From positions 9,617,686 to 9,681,685 of the forward strand of contig OU015534.1 of NCBI GenBank assembly GCA_907165065.1: a DNA stretch of 64,000 bases, written 5' to 3'. The first letter of the stretch is position 1; every line of letters begins with the position of its first letter. Below are positions 1-11,848 of the stretch, in pieces. A program made the translations under genes and the position numbers. The DNA comes from Caprimulgus europaeus. Its lineage: Eukaryota > Chordata > Aves > Caprimulgiformes > Caprimulgidae. The notes under the pieces were generated by a model that ran no database searches, was not told the DNA's origin, and saw nothing but the letters and a program-made list of their open reading frames with translations.

Positions 1-3000
1 GGCCTGAGTTCAAGCTGGTGGGAGATGCAGAACAGCACAGTGCTAGGATGCCAGAAGGCTGTTAGCACTCAGTAGAGATACCCTAACATGTGCCATCAGG
101 AGTCCCTGTTCCCAGTTATATTCACCACATCAAAACTATTTGGGCTGAAGTTGTCCTTTGCCAGGTGTCTGCCTCCAGCAGAATTTTCTAGGAAATTACA
201 AGGAGGGTGGGAGAGAAGGCCTGGTGGTTTTCCAACACAAGATTAGAGAAAAGTGCTTAGTCGATGCAAAACCAAATTCTAACAATTTTTTTCTTTTTTT
301 GGAGTCATTCTCACATCTCCATCCTCTGGAAAGAGGACTGGAAATTTGGTGTCACCCTGGGAACAGGGATGTGCCTTTTGCATCCAAATTTGGCAAAGTG
401 AAAAGCCTTTGAAAACATCCCACCAAAGATTTATTAGCCTTTGGGAGAAAAACCTCTACAGATCCTGTCTGCCTTGATCCCACTCTATTTTGGGGCTTTT
501 GGGGCTTGCTTCTGGGAAGTGCTCAGGACTTTCCTTGCTGTGGCTCCAGGCAAAAGAAGAGAAAGCCAGAAATCCATTGCTGTCGTCTCAGCCCCTGGGC
601 ATCCCCCGGTAGCACCACGCTGTCCAAATAACGCAAAGAGGAAAGCAACAGAACTGCAAAGCAGGAGAAACAGGGGAAGGACCAGGTAGAAGCCAGGAGC
701 AAACACCTGGAGGAGAGACTGAACCTGGGGGGATATTTGCTACCACACCAGGCAATTCGGGTCAGGCAGAAAAATGAGGCAGGATAGTCTGTTAATGGTA
801 GATAATAAAAGCATAGATAAAACACATGCACAAGGAATTGGATGAAGGCCACAGATACAGCCTTAATTCTCATGTTTCAAGGCTCCTGAGTTTCAGCCTG
901 AAATTTCTCATGCATAACAGTTTGTGTCTGCTATCACTTTGGAGCACTCAGAGCTCTCTATCAGACCAGGACACCAAGCTGCAAAACATCTCACTGCTAC
1001 ATAAACCACCCACTGAAACAGCTGACAAGCTAAAAAGACATGGCAGGAAGATGGAATGAGAGGGTAGAGACAGCAGGACTAGAAAATGGCAAGATTTTGA
1101 GTGCATTGATGGTATGCACAAGGTGTAGTGAACTGCAGTGGTAGATCAAAATCTGCTCTTGAAACTCTTACATGGCAGTTATACAGAGAACCTCTGGCTG
1201 GAAATCAGTTCCTCACAAAATCATGACTATGACATAAATACTCATATGGTTTTAACCATATGATATCTAGGATATTTTTAGCCCTTAAGAATCACCATTC
1301 TTTGCAACCTTGAGCAGCAGCAATTCTCCATCAGGGCAGTATTCCTCCTTTCTAGAGGGAATGCTCATGGAAGAGCTCCAAGTCACAGCCTGGATCTGGG
1401 GTGACCAACCCTCAGCTCTTGAGAATCATGACTCAACGTGTGCCATCACCAAGGGTCATATAAGGACTCTCCTGCTGCGAGTGAAGAACAGCCACTACTT
1501 CCCTGAAATGGTCCCACCTTGGCTGCTCTGGTTTGAGGATGTGTTTCACTTGACACAGTTGCAGGCTGGATCCCCCATATCTTCTGCAGCATCACTCCAC
1601 ACAGATACAGCCTCCAAGATTTCAGCTGCAAACTCAACGTACCTCCCCTACAAGTACAGCAAAGCTCATCACTGCGGGCAAAACAGCACGTGTAAGGGCC
1701 AGAAAACTCCTTTCACATCAGAATATTAAACTCGACTGTCTAGACAAGAGATCAGGAATCATCTTATTTCCCAGCAATGATAACTGAGCAAGTGGAAGGA
1801 GAAGAAAAAAAGAGAAAGGATTTATTAACAAAGAGGATGATTCTTTTGGAGTATGCCATACCAGTAAGAGGAAACTACACAACTGCGCATTCACAATGCC
1901 ACTAAAGGCTTGTCACACCAGGTTTTCTTCCCAGTTCTGCACTTTTCTATCATGGAAAATCCACGTGTTTTATCATCTACTGTCCTAGTACCAAAGCTTT
2001 CAAAGGGGACAGGCTTGTTACTACAAGACACCTGCTTTGTGTCTATTTGCATTAGTCGTGACTGAAAACATGATTTAAGGGAACTACACATCTTCTTAAA
2101 ATAAGACAGGCATTAAAATGTTATTGCATCCTCTCAACAGCTTCAGAGAACTGCTTTCTCTCTACTCTTATCAAACCAGGAAACGGTGAAGCCCACTTCT
2201 ATAGGAAAACCACACAAAAACAACTACAACACCAACTTTCCAACTGAACAGACTGCCTTGTGCGAAAAACTAGCACATTACTGAATACTCAAATTCTCTA
2301 TGCATAAACTTTAACATAAAAATCCCAACTCTGCATGATATTAGAATTCCAGTGATCCCCAAAAGCAATATATCATAATCACTTTACATACCTAGTTTCA
2401 CTTCTAAAGATTTTTGGGCACAAGTCTGCACAAATCTGAGCAACTCCACTCCCTCATCACTTGTAATGGTGTTAGAGCATCAGTGTGAGTCTCTGATCTT
2501 TGCTCCTTTGCCTTACACCTCACTGCCCTCCACAGTCACAGCTCAAAGATGCTGGGACATGCTTCATCACAAACCCAGCTGACAAACACCAAGCAGGCAG
2601 CTCAACAGTTTTTCAGTTGTATTTTCTGGCAAATGATATTTTAAAAAACTCTGAAAATTTTGCTTTTGTTAAAAGCCACAGTACCAGGAACAGGGCACAG
2701 AAGGTAGTAAGATTCACATTTTTCTGTAGTGAGATTCACAACATTCAGCAACAATATTCAGCAAAGTCAACAATTCAGTAACAAAACCATTTGGTAGTAC
2801 AAATGCATCTCCAGTTGCTTTTGGAGACAGCAGGTTAATTAATATTGTGTGCCTGTGTTGAAGACTGTGGAACTCTTGTAGTGTGCTCTTTGTTTCCAGA
2901 TCTGCTCAACAACAGTATCTGCAGGTACTCCAGAAATACGAAGCCATACCTTTAGCAATACGCTCTGGTTCACTCTACCCCAATTATCTCAATAACACTT

Positions 3001-3470
3001 TGAGATGATCTGCAATTCTAGGCAAAAGCAGGCGTGACAGCCAGTTTTGCATTACACAGCATCTCTGCTCCCTGTTTTAGATGAGCACTTCTCACTCTTG
3101 AGAGGGACTTTCACATATCTCCCAGCTGCACAGAGGTCCCGCAGAGCTGTTGGTGCGTGGGTTTAGCTGTGAGAAGTGACGGGCTCTAAATCTTATCAAG
3201 TTATTTCAACTGTGTGAATTAAGCAACGATTCAGACTACTGTAAATAAGATGTGGGCTGGATCTCTAACTGCACAGGGCTCTGCACAGTAGTTTCCATCT
3301 TCAACTTACTTTACAAACACTAACAATGAGCATGACAACAGTTGTGCCATTTTCATTTTATGTTATTCCACCCAGCCATGTGCTTTTGCATGGTTCCATT
3401 TCATTATATCTCTGCATATGTTTTCTCCTGTTTTGCTAGCTGTTGCACCAAATAAAAGACATCCCTATTT
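1..3470. other. Anonymous non-coding DNA
   Basis: I see no gene here. The open frames are short and unlike any family I know. Composition is mixed, becoming more AT-rich after about 1.8 kb. The only structured item is the inverted repeat at 1242-1263. No CpG-rich promoter or recognisable transposon was found. Confidence 0.6.
1242..1263. repeat. Near-perfect 22-bp palindrome
   Basis: Two perfect 10-bp arms, TCATATGGTT and AACCATATGA, are separated by only two T residues. Each arm holds a CATATG hexamer, which fits the E-box pattern CANNTG. The loop is too short for a stable RNA hairpin, so a DNA-level role such as a dimer binding site, or chance, is more likely. Confidence 0.8.
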
Positions 3471-3489
3471 AAAAAAAAAAAAAAAAAAA
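3471..3489 (+). repeat. Poly-A run (19 A)
   Basis: An uninterrupted run of 19 A follows an AATAAA hexamer about 20 bases upstream (near 3451). That order resembles the 3' end of a retroposed transcript. However, no recognisable gene body or target-site duplication was found, so it is listed only as a homopolymer. Confidence 0.85.
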
Positions 3490-6191
3490 GAAAATAAGCA
3501 ACTCTTGCATTAAAGTATGAGCACTTTCTACCATTTTCTTTTTATTTTCCCCATTTAATGACCTCTTCTCTTCCCTGTGGTACCCAGTTCAGTGAAGGGT
3601 GCATTAACATGCAGAGCACGTCAGTATATTTACAATGTGTTGGGATTTATGCATGGTTTTGCATACGAGAATAAGAATTGCTCGCCTTGCAAGCTATGCA
3701 GATGACATGCTTCTCATTATGACAGGGTGAGAGATGACCTGCCCTGTCCCCAGCCACAGGCTGCTCCAGGCACATGTTCCATTCCTTCTACCAGGGGCTG
3801 AGCCTTCTTCCACAGGTGACTAATGGCAATTTGGGGTGGTTTACCTGATGTCTTTAAACCCAGCATGGGGTTGTGGTTGTCACAACCCTGTGAAGAGGCA
3901 GTAGAGAGAAGCTCTGCCAAAAGGCAGAGTGATGGGATTTATAAAATATTTAGCAGAAGAGTACATGACTCCCAGAAGCAGCACACATGGCCATGGCCAG
4001 GTCTGCTCCAGTGGGGCAAGGGAGGAAGGAGTGTCACTGCAGAGTGCCCTCACAAAGGTGTCACTTTGGTGAGACAAGGTCTTGCAATGGGTTGCTCTGC
4101 TGGCACTGTAGCCGCTCACAGACCACTGGGAAAAAGATATCGTTTGTACAAAGGAACACCAAAAAACATCTATTCAAGACACTCACCATCTATTTGAGGT
4201 GCATGGTAGGTTTGCATCATGGCACAGAGCCAGAACATGGGTAGTACAGAGCTTACCTATGCTGGCAAACCAACTAAGAGGGGAACCAGGAAGTTGTACA
4301 GGGCCAGTCTCCAGGTCAAGCTCCCATGAGCCAGCAAAGCACCCAGAGGTGACACCAGTCACCACCAGCACCTCTCCATGCTCCCTTCTCTCACCCTCAG
4401 CAGTGGAGGTGCTGGCCATGGCTCCTGCTGCAGGGAGCCCCGTGTGGGGTCAGAGGTACCCTCACTTCACACCCAGCACCTGCATTTCAGGCATGGGGTG
4501 GGTCTGCAGGAGGGACTGCCCCCAGCATCCTGATCCAGCTGCAGATGCAGTACTGGCTCAACTCAGAAACTGAGGCAGAGCAGAGAACAAAGTGCTGGCC
4601 AGGCATCTTCACAAGTTTTGTTTTAAAGGTCTGCAGTTTTTCACACTTCAATCCAGCCAGGCAAGCAGCAAAGCCAAAAGATGGTTGTGCAAACTCCTCT
4701 TGCCTGCAGAATGGAGGAGCTGGGATTAGCACAGCACCAGCTACCAAACTGCCCCAGAATCCTACAGGTGAAGGGTGACAGACGGAGATCACATCCCAGA
4801 AATGGTGTTTTTGCCATCCTAGCAATCTCAAGTCAAACTTAAAACCATAGTCTAATGACTAATGATAAAGCAAAAGCCTCTGCCAAAAATACAGGCAGGA
4901 CATTCCTGCCAGAATATATGTTAAAGACAGACACACAATTATTTTTTAGAGTTGCTGGCGCAGTGCTCTCAGGAAACCTTTCCCTTTAAACACTAAAATT
5001 AAACAAACACATGAAACGCGGGGAGAAATGTAATTACTTTATAGCTTGACTTTGGTCTATTGCCTCGGGTATCCAGTTCCTTTTCTTACTGATGTGGAAA
5101 CTCAAGTTCCCCCCTACCAGTGTCATTAATTCCTTGGCCTGGGGAGCCCAGCTTTCCTGCTGCATTTTGCATCAGGAAACCCCAGCTGCCCACACCTTGC
5201 TCTGAAAGTGGCTCTGCAGGTGACAGTGGAGCTCCTGCCCTGCTCCCGATGCAGTGAGGGGGCAAGGAGGGCTCCCCTTTCCTGCTGGGAAGGGAGGGAT
5301 TAAACAATTGGGTTGACAAAAAAAACCACCAAAAAACCCAAAAAACAACAACAACAACAAAAACATTTAAAGACCCGAGCAAAGATCTAGCTCCTCTGAC
5401 CTCTAGCCCTCCCAAAACTCCCCTCTCTTGCCAAAAAAAATGACAAGGGGTGTCTATTTCTGCTTGGTTTTTTTCTAAGAAAAGAACCTTCTCATCTCTC
5501 TCATCCCCACCCCCCCACCTCCCCGCTCCCGCAGCTCTTCCCCCACATACACACAGTTGGAGCTGGCTAAGGTTGGTGTTAAAAGAACAACCAGTCCTAA
5601 AACACACCCAGGACACTGTTCACAGGCAGCCAGGCACTGTCGAGAGACTCCCACTGATGTGGGTGAGAGTGGGTGCCCCCCACGGACCACCTGCCCCAGG
5701 ATCCAAAGCAGATTTAGGGCCCTGTAGAGAAAGCAAATAGGTTTGGAGGAGTGCAGGGAGCTCCACAGGAGGAGAAGCATCTCACTTGGGCTTACCTTGC
5801 TGCTGCCCTGGGTTCTGGAATGCTGATGAAATCCTCAGCGCCGTGTGCCAGCCCGACCAGGTGGCCACCCTAGCTCCTTCCCCATGCCCAGGCAGCCACT
5901 CTCGAAAAAGTCTTTCTTGGGCACCATGCAGAACCTCCCAGCTCTTCAGAGAGAAATCTTTAGAGGTCAGTCCTGGAAGCAGACTGCTAGCAGCCTGTCC
6001 TTTTCAAGCTGTCATGTAATTTAGAAGGAACCAAGACGGACTCTGGGAGTATATATACCCCTGTGACACACACACACAGACAGAATGTGCCTGGCATCTG
6101 AAGCAGCTGATGCTGGATTTATCCCTTCCCTTTTTGCCAGTGACTGACATAAGTGCCGGGAACTCTTGGTGGAAAACTGCTTATGAGCTTT
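3490..6191. other. Anonymous non-coding DNA, locally GC-richer
   Basis: From 3.7 to 6.2 kb the DNA is richer in G and C, with several overlapping open frames on both strands, the longest 176 codons (5086-5616, minus). None resembles a known protein. The long minus frame runs through homopolymer-rich DNA that translates into V/F runs. I see no gene. Confidence 0.55.
5316..5364. repeat. A-rich (AAC)n low-complexity tract
   Basis: About 50 bases made almost only of A and C, with four to five consecutive AAC units near 5345-5360. This is a simple repeat, possibly the decayed tail of a retroposon, but no body was recognised. Confidence 0.85.
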
Positions 6192-6266
6192 GGGCCTGAT
6201 CCAAAACCCACTGAAGACAAAGGAAAGGCTTGCGATTGCCTTGGAGCTGGCTTCAGATCAGTCCCA
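6192..6266. repeat. Old amniote hairpin-type repeat
   Basis: The left part reads GGGCCTGATCCAAAACCCAC and the right part ends in GGCTTCAGATCAGTCCCA. The outer arms are imperfect reverse complements, and the middle (CTGAAGACAAAGG and ATTGCCTTGG) gives a second imperfect pair. From memory, turtle, crocodile and bird genomes carry many copies of a motif of this form, arms GGGCCTGATCC-like around a CATTGAAGTCAATGG-like core. I do not know its database name. About 75 bp, well diverged. Confidence 0.6.
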
Positions 6267-9200
6267 TTATCTCTGCTTGGAGAGCAGTGTACAAACAAAG
6301 CAGGAGACGGCTGGGACATGGTATGCCTGTGCCCGGAGGCCCATCTCATCTAAGGAACAGAGAAGCAGAGAGGTACATCTGAGCCTTCCTTAAAACATCA
6401 GCCTGGAGCCCTCCTGGGAGGGGACGAGCCTTAGGAACTGCACGTGGTCATATCCCTCAGCCCTCATTCCTGGGTGGAGATACTCTGCTTGGAAGCTGAC
6501 ACCCAGACTTCTCTACTCGTGGCCACTACCAGACGTACAAAACCTTCAGAGCCAGACCTACATCCAGACTTAAATTGTGCAAATCATCCACCTTGTAGTC
6601 TAACAAGTGAAGTAAAACACCACTGGTTTGTAGACTCCAACACAAGGGTCCCCATAAGCTCTTTATATTGCAAGAGAGACCAAAAGAGTTACACTCGCAG
6701 ACTCCCTCCCACCTAAAATCCAGTTTGTTTTGTGAACAATTAAGCAGCAATTTGCATTCCTCTTGGGTAAGAGGCAGCCTCCAGAACTGAAAAATGGTTT
6801 GACACTGTTTCATTCCACTTCTCCTGGCAGCACTGTCTTTCTCCTCATTTACTTGGAAAAAAAAAAAAAAAAGAAGCTAAAAAAATAAATTGTTAAGTCA
6901 TGCTTTTCTATTTTAAGGCATTTGTTGTAACTATACAAGGCTTTTTTTCCCCACAGGGTGAATAAATGAGAACCATGAATCACACCAAACTTACCTAAGC
7001 AAAGTGCACAACAATTCTCTGTCCTGGGATTACAGAGTTGCAGACTCCTGACCCTTACTTTGTAGAGTTTAGCCTACACAACATTTGTAGCAGTAAACCT
7101 ATTTCTAGTAGAGATAAGGGGGCGGGTTTTAACCAATACCCTTCTACTCGTGACAATCCTTAGCGTGGATACAGTTACACTACACTATGACAACTTGGGA
7201 AACTGGTAAAAATCTTCCTGGCACCTCAAATTTAAAAGCACGTTCAAATTCTTGCATTTTAACAGATTGCCATATCAATTGAATGACGATAAACAGCAAC
7301 GTGTGTGCGTCCTCCAAATGAGATGAGCACAAGCCAAAATGACTTCCCCTCAGCTCTTTTTGCCAATGCTGAAGTTGTGGTCTAGTTTGCATCTGAGGTG
7401 GGCCAAGACCCTGAACACAACTACCTGGGCTCAGTGGTGGGTGGGAAGGCATGACCATGCACTGACCTGCCTCAGAGCTCACCCCAAACAGTACTGGCCT
7501 AAGAAAGGTTGGCACAGCTTAAGTTATGCTCAAAGGAGGTAACTCTGGGGAACAGAGAAGCCCCTACAAGTTTCATAGCCTGTTGATATTTTTGTGATGC
7601 CAAACTCTGAAAATCACAGCTAGTGCTGAGGGTCAGGTGCCCCCGAGCTTGAAACACGCAACAGTGAATTACTTTTTGATCCCAGCCTGAACTACAGCCT
7701 TGCAAAAGCATAAGTCTCTAGGATTTCCCACCCCTTATCCAAAGAAGTAGAGAAGAGAAAGTGAGGATTTAAAGGGAAATAAGTTAAACCTCATAGCATG
7801 CAAAACGAATTCTCTAACCAGAAGGGTCTTGCCACATCCTCAGTACGGTGTCACGGCTTGAAAACATGCCTTGTTTTCTAAGCTCATTTATTTGCTAGAA
7901 AAACTCAGCAACTAAAGTATGTCTTAAAGAAATCCCTAGAAAGGCATCTGCAAACAGTTGCACTGAAACTTCAATTGCTGCTGAACATAATTCACGGCAG
8001 AGCGAAACCCTGGAATCTCTGTGAGCGTGGGGTACAAATAGCTCAAGGAGGTGTTTGCTACGAAGGAAATGGTGATGCTTCTTCCATTTCCCATGAATAT
8101 CATATGCACAGCTCCAGCCATATGTTGTGTTGAATCTGCCACATTCTTCGGTGGTGGGCACAGATGTGGACAGATCTGACAGATCAGGGTCTTAGGGTCA
8201 CACAGGAGTAAATTGGGGGCAGATGATTTGAGAGTCACAGCTTATTTTTAGAAAAAAAAGGGGGGAAAAGATTGCTAAGAATCATTTCTACCATGTGTCT
8301 GAACAAGAAAAGCATTTATCTCACTAAAAACAAAGAGTTTCTCTCAAACAAGGAGTTGGTTTTAAGAGGCTAAGAAAGACTTTTCTATGCACTCTACAGA
8401 TCACAGGTGCTGCAGAAAAGCATATATGTTGCTATATATTTCTGTGCTTCATTAAGAGGTATTATTTTCAAACAGTCTCCAACAATTCTCCATCTTGGCA
8501 GGTCCAGAAGCAATGCCTTTGACAAATAAGCAAAGTTTCTTCCCACTTGCCTGACTTAAGCTATTCTCTGGTTGCTCCTCTGATTAGTGTTATTTTGCTT
8601 ACATGTGCACTGTGAGTGATAAAAGACATTGAGGAAATGGAGAACCCTTTCCCAAGAATATAATTGCTACTACAAGTTGGAACAGAAAACAAGGAAAAAG
8701 AAAATCAATGCTAACTCAAACCCTTCTAGACCACCAAAATACAACAAAAATGTAGCAGATACACTCCTGCACGTCTATTATTTATGCCCATAAGAGCATA
8801 TTACACAAACCCCCCCACCTCCTGCTGTACAAAGTTTAAGAGCAGAGAGTAAGGATGAAGTGTCACATTACTTCATTAGTCCCACAAACTGCACTGCTGA
8901 ACATTTACTCATACGCTGTGAGGCTCTGCAAAACTAAAGCAGAATTCAAACCCAAACAGCATTTACCAAAGAAGAACAAGGAGAGTGATTCACAATGCTG
9001 CCAGGCACAGCACAGGGACCTCCCTTTCCAAGGCTGCTTTGAGAAGGAAAACAGAAGAAAACTCTGGACCAACTGGGATGGTGAGGACAAGATGCTGATA
9101 GCAGGACTGTCCCAGCCAACCTGGTCGCTTGAGTTGTTGCATTATGGTCACACTCAGGCATTTGCAGAGGATTTTTCCAGACCATCAACTCAAATTACTG

Positions 9201-11500
9201 ATGGCCAGCCTGGGACACTTATTTGCATCAAGTAGAAGCTTACCCTGGAACATGCCATGTGTACGAACATCCCAACCCAGGCCCCAGACGTGTTGGAAAG
9301 TGCTCGGAGAACAATGTCACCCTTTTGCTTTCCAAGCCAAATGCTCTCCCAGGCCCAGGCAGGAATGGGGTGAAGTTGCTCCTGAAAGCATAGCTGGAGC
9401 TTTTCCATTTCCTCTTATGAGTCACTGAGGAGTTGTAGGTGTGATCAGTCTTTTTTTTTTCTCCTATGTTTTTCCTGTCTGTTTGGCTAGTAGTAAAAGG
9501 CCTAGGTTGATACAGCCTAAACTCTACCAATGTCCCTATTCCTCAAGGTTTCTCACAGGCTGCTTCTGGATCACCAGAGGGGTCACACCAACAGGCAGAA
9601 GGATTCAGATGGGGTTTAAGCTGTGTGATGCCAGGACAAAACTGTATGAAGTGAAGCATAGCAATTAACTTGTTGGAATAGGGATCAGAAAACCCAACTT
9701 GTTAGGTAAATACAGACATTTCAGCCCAGTCATCCAAGCTCTGGGCAGGGATCACGGGTTCATGTCACTTAAATCTTTATGCCAGTTGTTTGAGATCCAC
9801 AGCACTGAGAAGGGCAGCAGGCAGATGGGGATGATGGCATTTTGGCTGCTCCCATTCTTTGGGGTCTCCTTGAGCTCATTAGAGCTGTGTTTTGCTCAAA
9901 CACCTAGCACTGACCATGGCAGCCCAGACAGGACTGCTGGGAGAGCCATAGAGAAGATAGGGTACTACAGAACCTGTAATCACTTCAAACTAGCTTTTCT
10001 TTTCTGTGGGATTTGTTTTCAGCTGGGTCAGCTCCCTGACTTGGATAAGCACATAAGTTTCCATGTACAAGGCAGAGGACTGGAACAGATACTGAGGGTG
10101 AGGAAAAGGTAGGACCGCCACTTCTAGAGTTTAAGCCAGATTAACCCAGCTCCTTAACTTGAATTTGTCCCTATAACTTGGTGAGTCAGAGTAATTCCCA
10201 TTAGGCAAACAGACAACCAGGGGCTGGACATTTCACTCCTGGAGAGACCTTTGCCTCACAACGGATGGGCAGAGACCGGGCACTCGTGGCTCAGAGCAGT
10301 ACAATCAGCTAGCAGAGGCATGACACACAGCAACGGGCAACGTAGCGGCTGCAGACATGCTAGGCTGCCATAGCTCTGGGGACAAAACTAGCAAACTGGG
10401 AGTCCATGAATTCCTACCACCCCTGTCAGAGCAGAGCTGCCTCCCAGGAACGAGAAGTTCAACCCAAACTGAGATTCAGGAGGAAGGTTTTTCTTGGTGG
10501 TGTTTCTCCCTGACCGGTGGTTTTAATCACTTCTGTCCCCCAAGCTGTTTTGCAGCACACCAAATAAACAAAGTTCTCCTAGAAACTCATTTATCAATGA
10601 TTGATATCAACTCATATCAATGCCCTTAAAATGCTGGCAGAAAGAGAGAGGTAACATTTCACACACCCTTACTTCTCCAGTATGCTTGTGCCTGATCACT
10701 TCCATGCATGTGGAAATAGCATCACAAAAGTGTAGAGTTTTGCAAGATTGTCTGATCTATCCCTTTGAGTGCAAGCAAACAGCACATGCAGGTATTTGCC
10801 TGGTCTGCTTCAGAGCCCTGACTGGAGACTCCACGCAGTACAAGTCACAGCTTCACTTGCCTTCCCAACAAAATGTTTTTCTCACTTGAGTCTCCTCAGT
10901 AATAATCCAACCTCCTCAGCCTCCCTGCTTTGCAATCAAGCTGCACAAAGCAAACCTTCCTTGCAATGGGGTAACCTACTACTGTCTTCTCTATTTTCCT
11001 TTCTGTACAGTAAGAGAGGAATAAAGAAGCAGAAGGGAAAGGTGAGAAGAGAAATGAAAACTATGACAGGAAAGAAACATAGGTCATGTTTATGGGTGAC
11101 ACCCAACTGTCTTCCTACTACAAATGACACCCTCCAAAGGCAGTCTAGGTACTATTAAGAGCTGAGGTAGGATAAGGGGTAGTTCAGCTCCCAAGTCTAT
11201 CATAAGCTCCCTTGCAGGTCTTGAAAATTAGTGTCCATACTTCAGTATCTCAGTTTGGATCAATCTGGTGAATAAAAACCAAAAAACCCAAATAACTGCT
11301 TCACAGGATTGTCCAAAGCTTAAATGAACATTTGCAGAGCTCTAGGAGAAACTGGGTGAAGGGCATTTTCAAAGACACAAAGCATTATCATCATATAGTG
11401 TAACCTTGATGGTTTTTATGGGCAAGCATCAGCTTCCAGCAGTAATCTTTAAAGCAACATCCATTATCCAGAAAATTAGCTTTCTGCAAATGATCTGTTA
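6267..11500. other. Anonymous non-coding DNA
   Basis: No gene is supported. There is a 16-A run at 6857-6872, a 10-T run at 9451-9460 and short G or C runs near 8260 and 8810. Open frames of 100-137 codons (8855-9235 plus, 9699-10112 plus, 10769-11158 plus) overlap others and show no recognisable domain. I recognised no transposon. Confidence 0.6.
6857..6872 (+). repeat. Poly-A run (16 A)
   Basis: An uninterrupted run of 16 A with nothing recognisable upstream. A homopolymer only. Confidence 0.85.
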
Positions 11501-11529
11501 CAAGTCACACTTGGTAAAATCCCACGCTT

Positions 11530-11848
11530 ATTTTCTTCCTTTTTTTCCTAACAGCACTAGGAAATCCTGCGACAGCTGCCTGAGGGGAACAACAGAGCCT
11601 GGCTGGCAGCCATGGTGGCACAGAGAGAAGAGGAAGAGCATGCACCCTCTGCTCATCAGGCAAACCTCCAGCCTGGACACCACAAACAACTTGAGATGCC
11701 TCCACGGAGCAGAGGCCACACCCAGCCCCATGCCCGCAGCCCATGGGGCTGGTTTAGGGCTAGACACTCCACATTAGGGCTCTGGTCGAAGATGAGGGTC
11801 CCGGACACCTCCCTACAAGGAAATTTGGACAGAAAAAGGCAGAAGGAG
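11530..11848 (+). other. Possible non-coding exon (splice-acceptor-like tract)
   Basis: A pyrimidine tract ending TTTTTTTCCTAACAG (AG at 11553-11554) has the form of a strong vertebrate 3' splice site. The DNA after it is clearly richer in G and C than the DNA before it. A donor-like GAGGTAGTG lies near 11846-11854. An 83-codon frame (11612-11863) crosses the segment but shows no recognisable domain. Such sites arise often by chance in T-rich DNA. If real, an exon of a long non-coding RNA is the simplest reading. Confidence 0.15.

Noticed and set aside
3440-3489. AATAAA plus poly-A, like the end of a processed pseudogene
   Set aside because: No gene-like sequence upstream and no target-site duplication that I can see.
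5086-5616. Open frame of 176 codons, minus strand
   Set aside because: Runs through A/C low-complexity DNA giving long V and F runs; overlaps other frames; no family resemblance.
6045-6061. TATATATA box-like, nearly symmetric word
   Set aside because: No initiator, CpG context or downstream gene; TATA words are frequent in such DNA.
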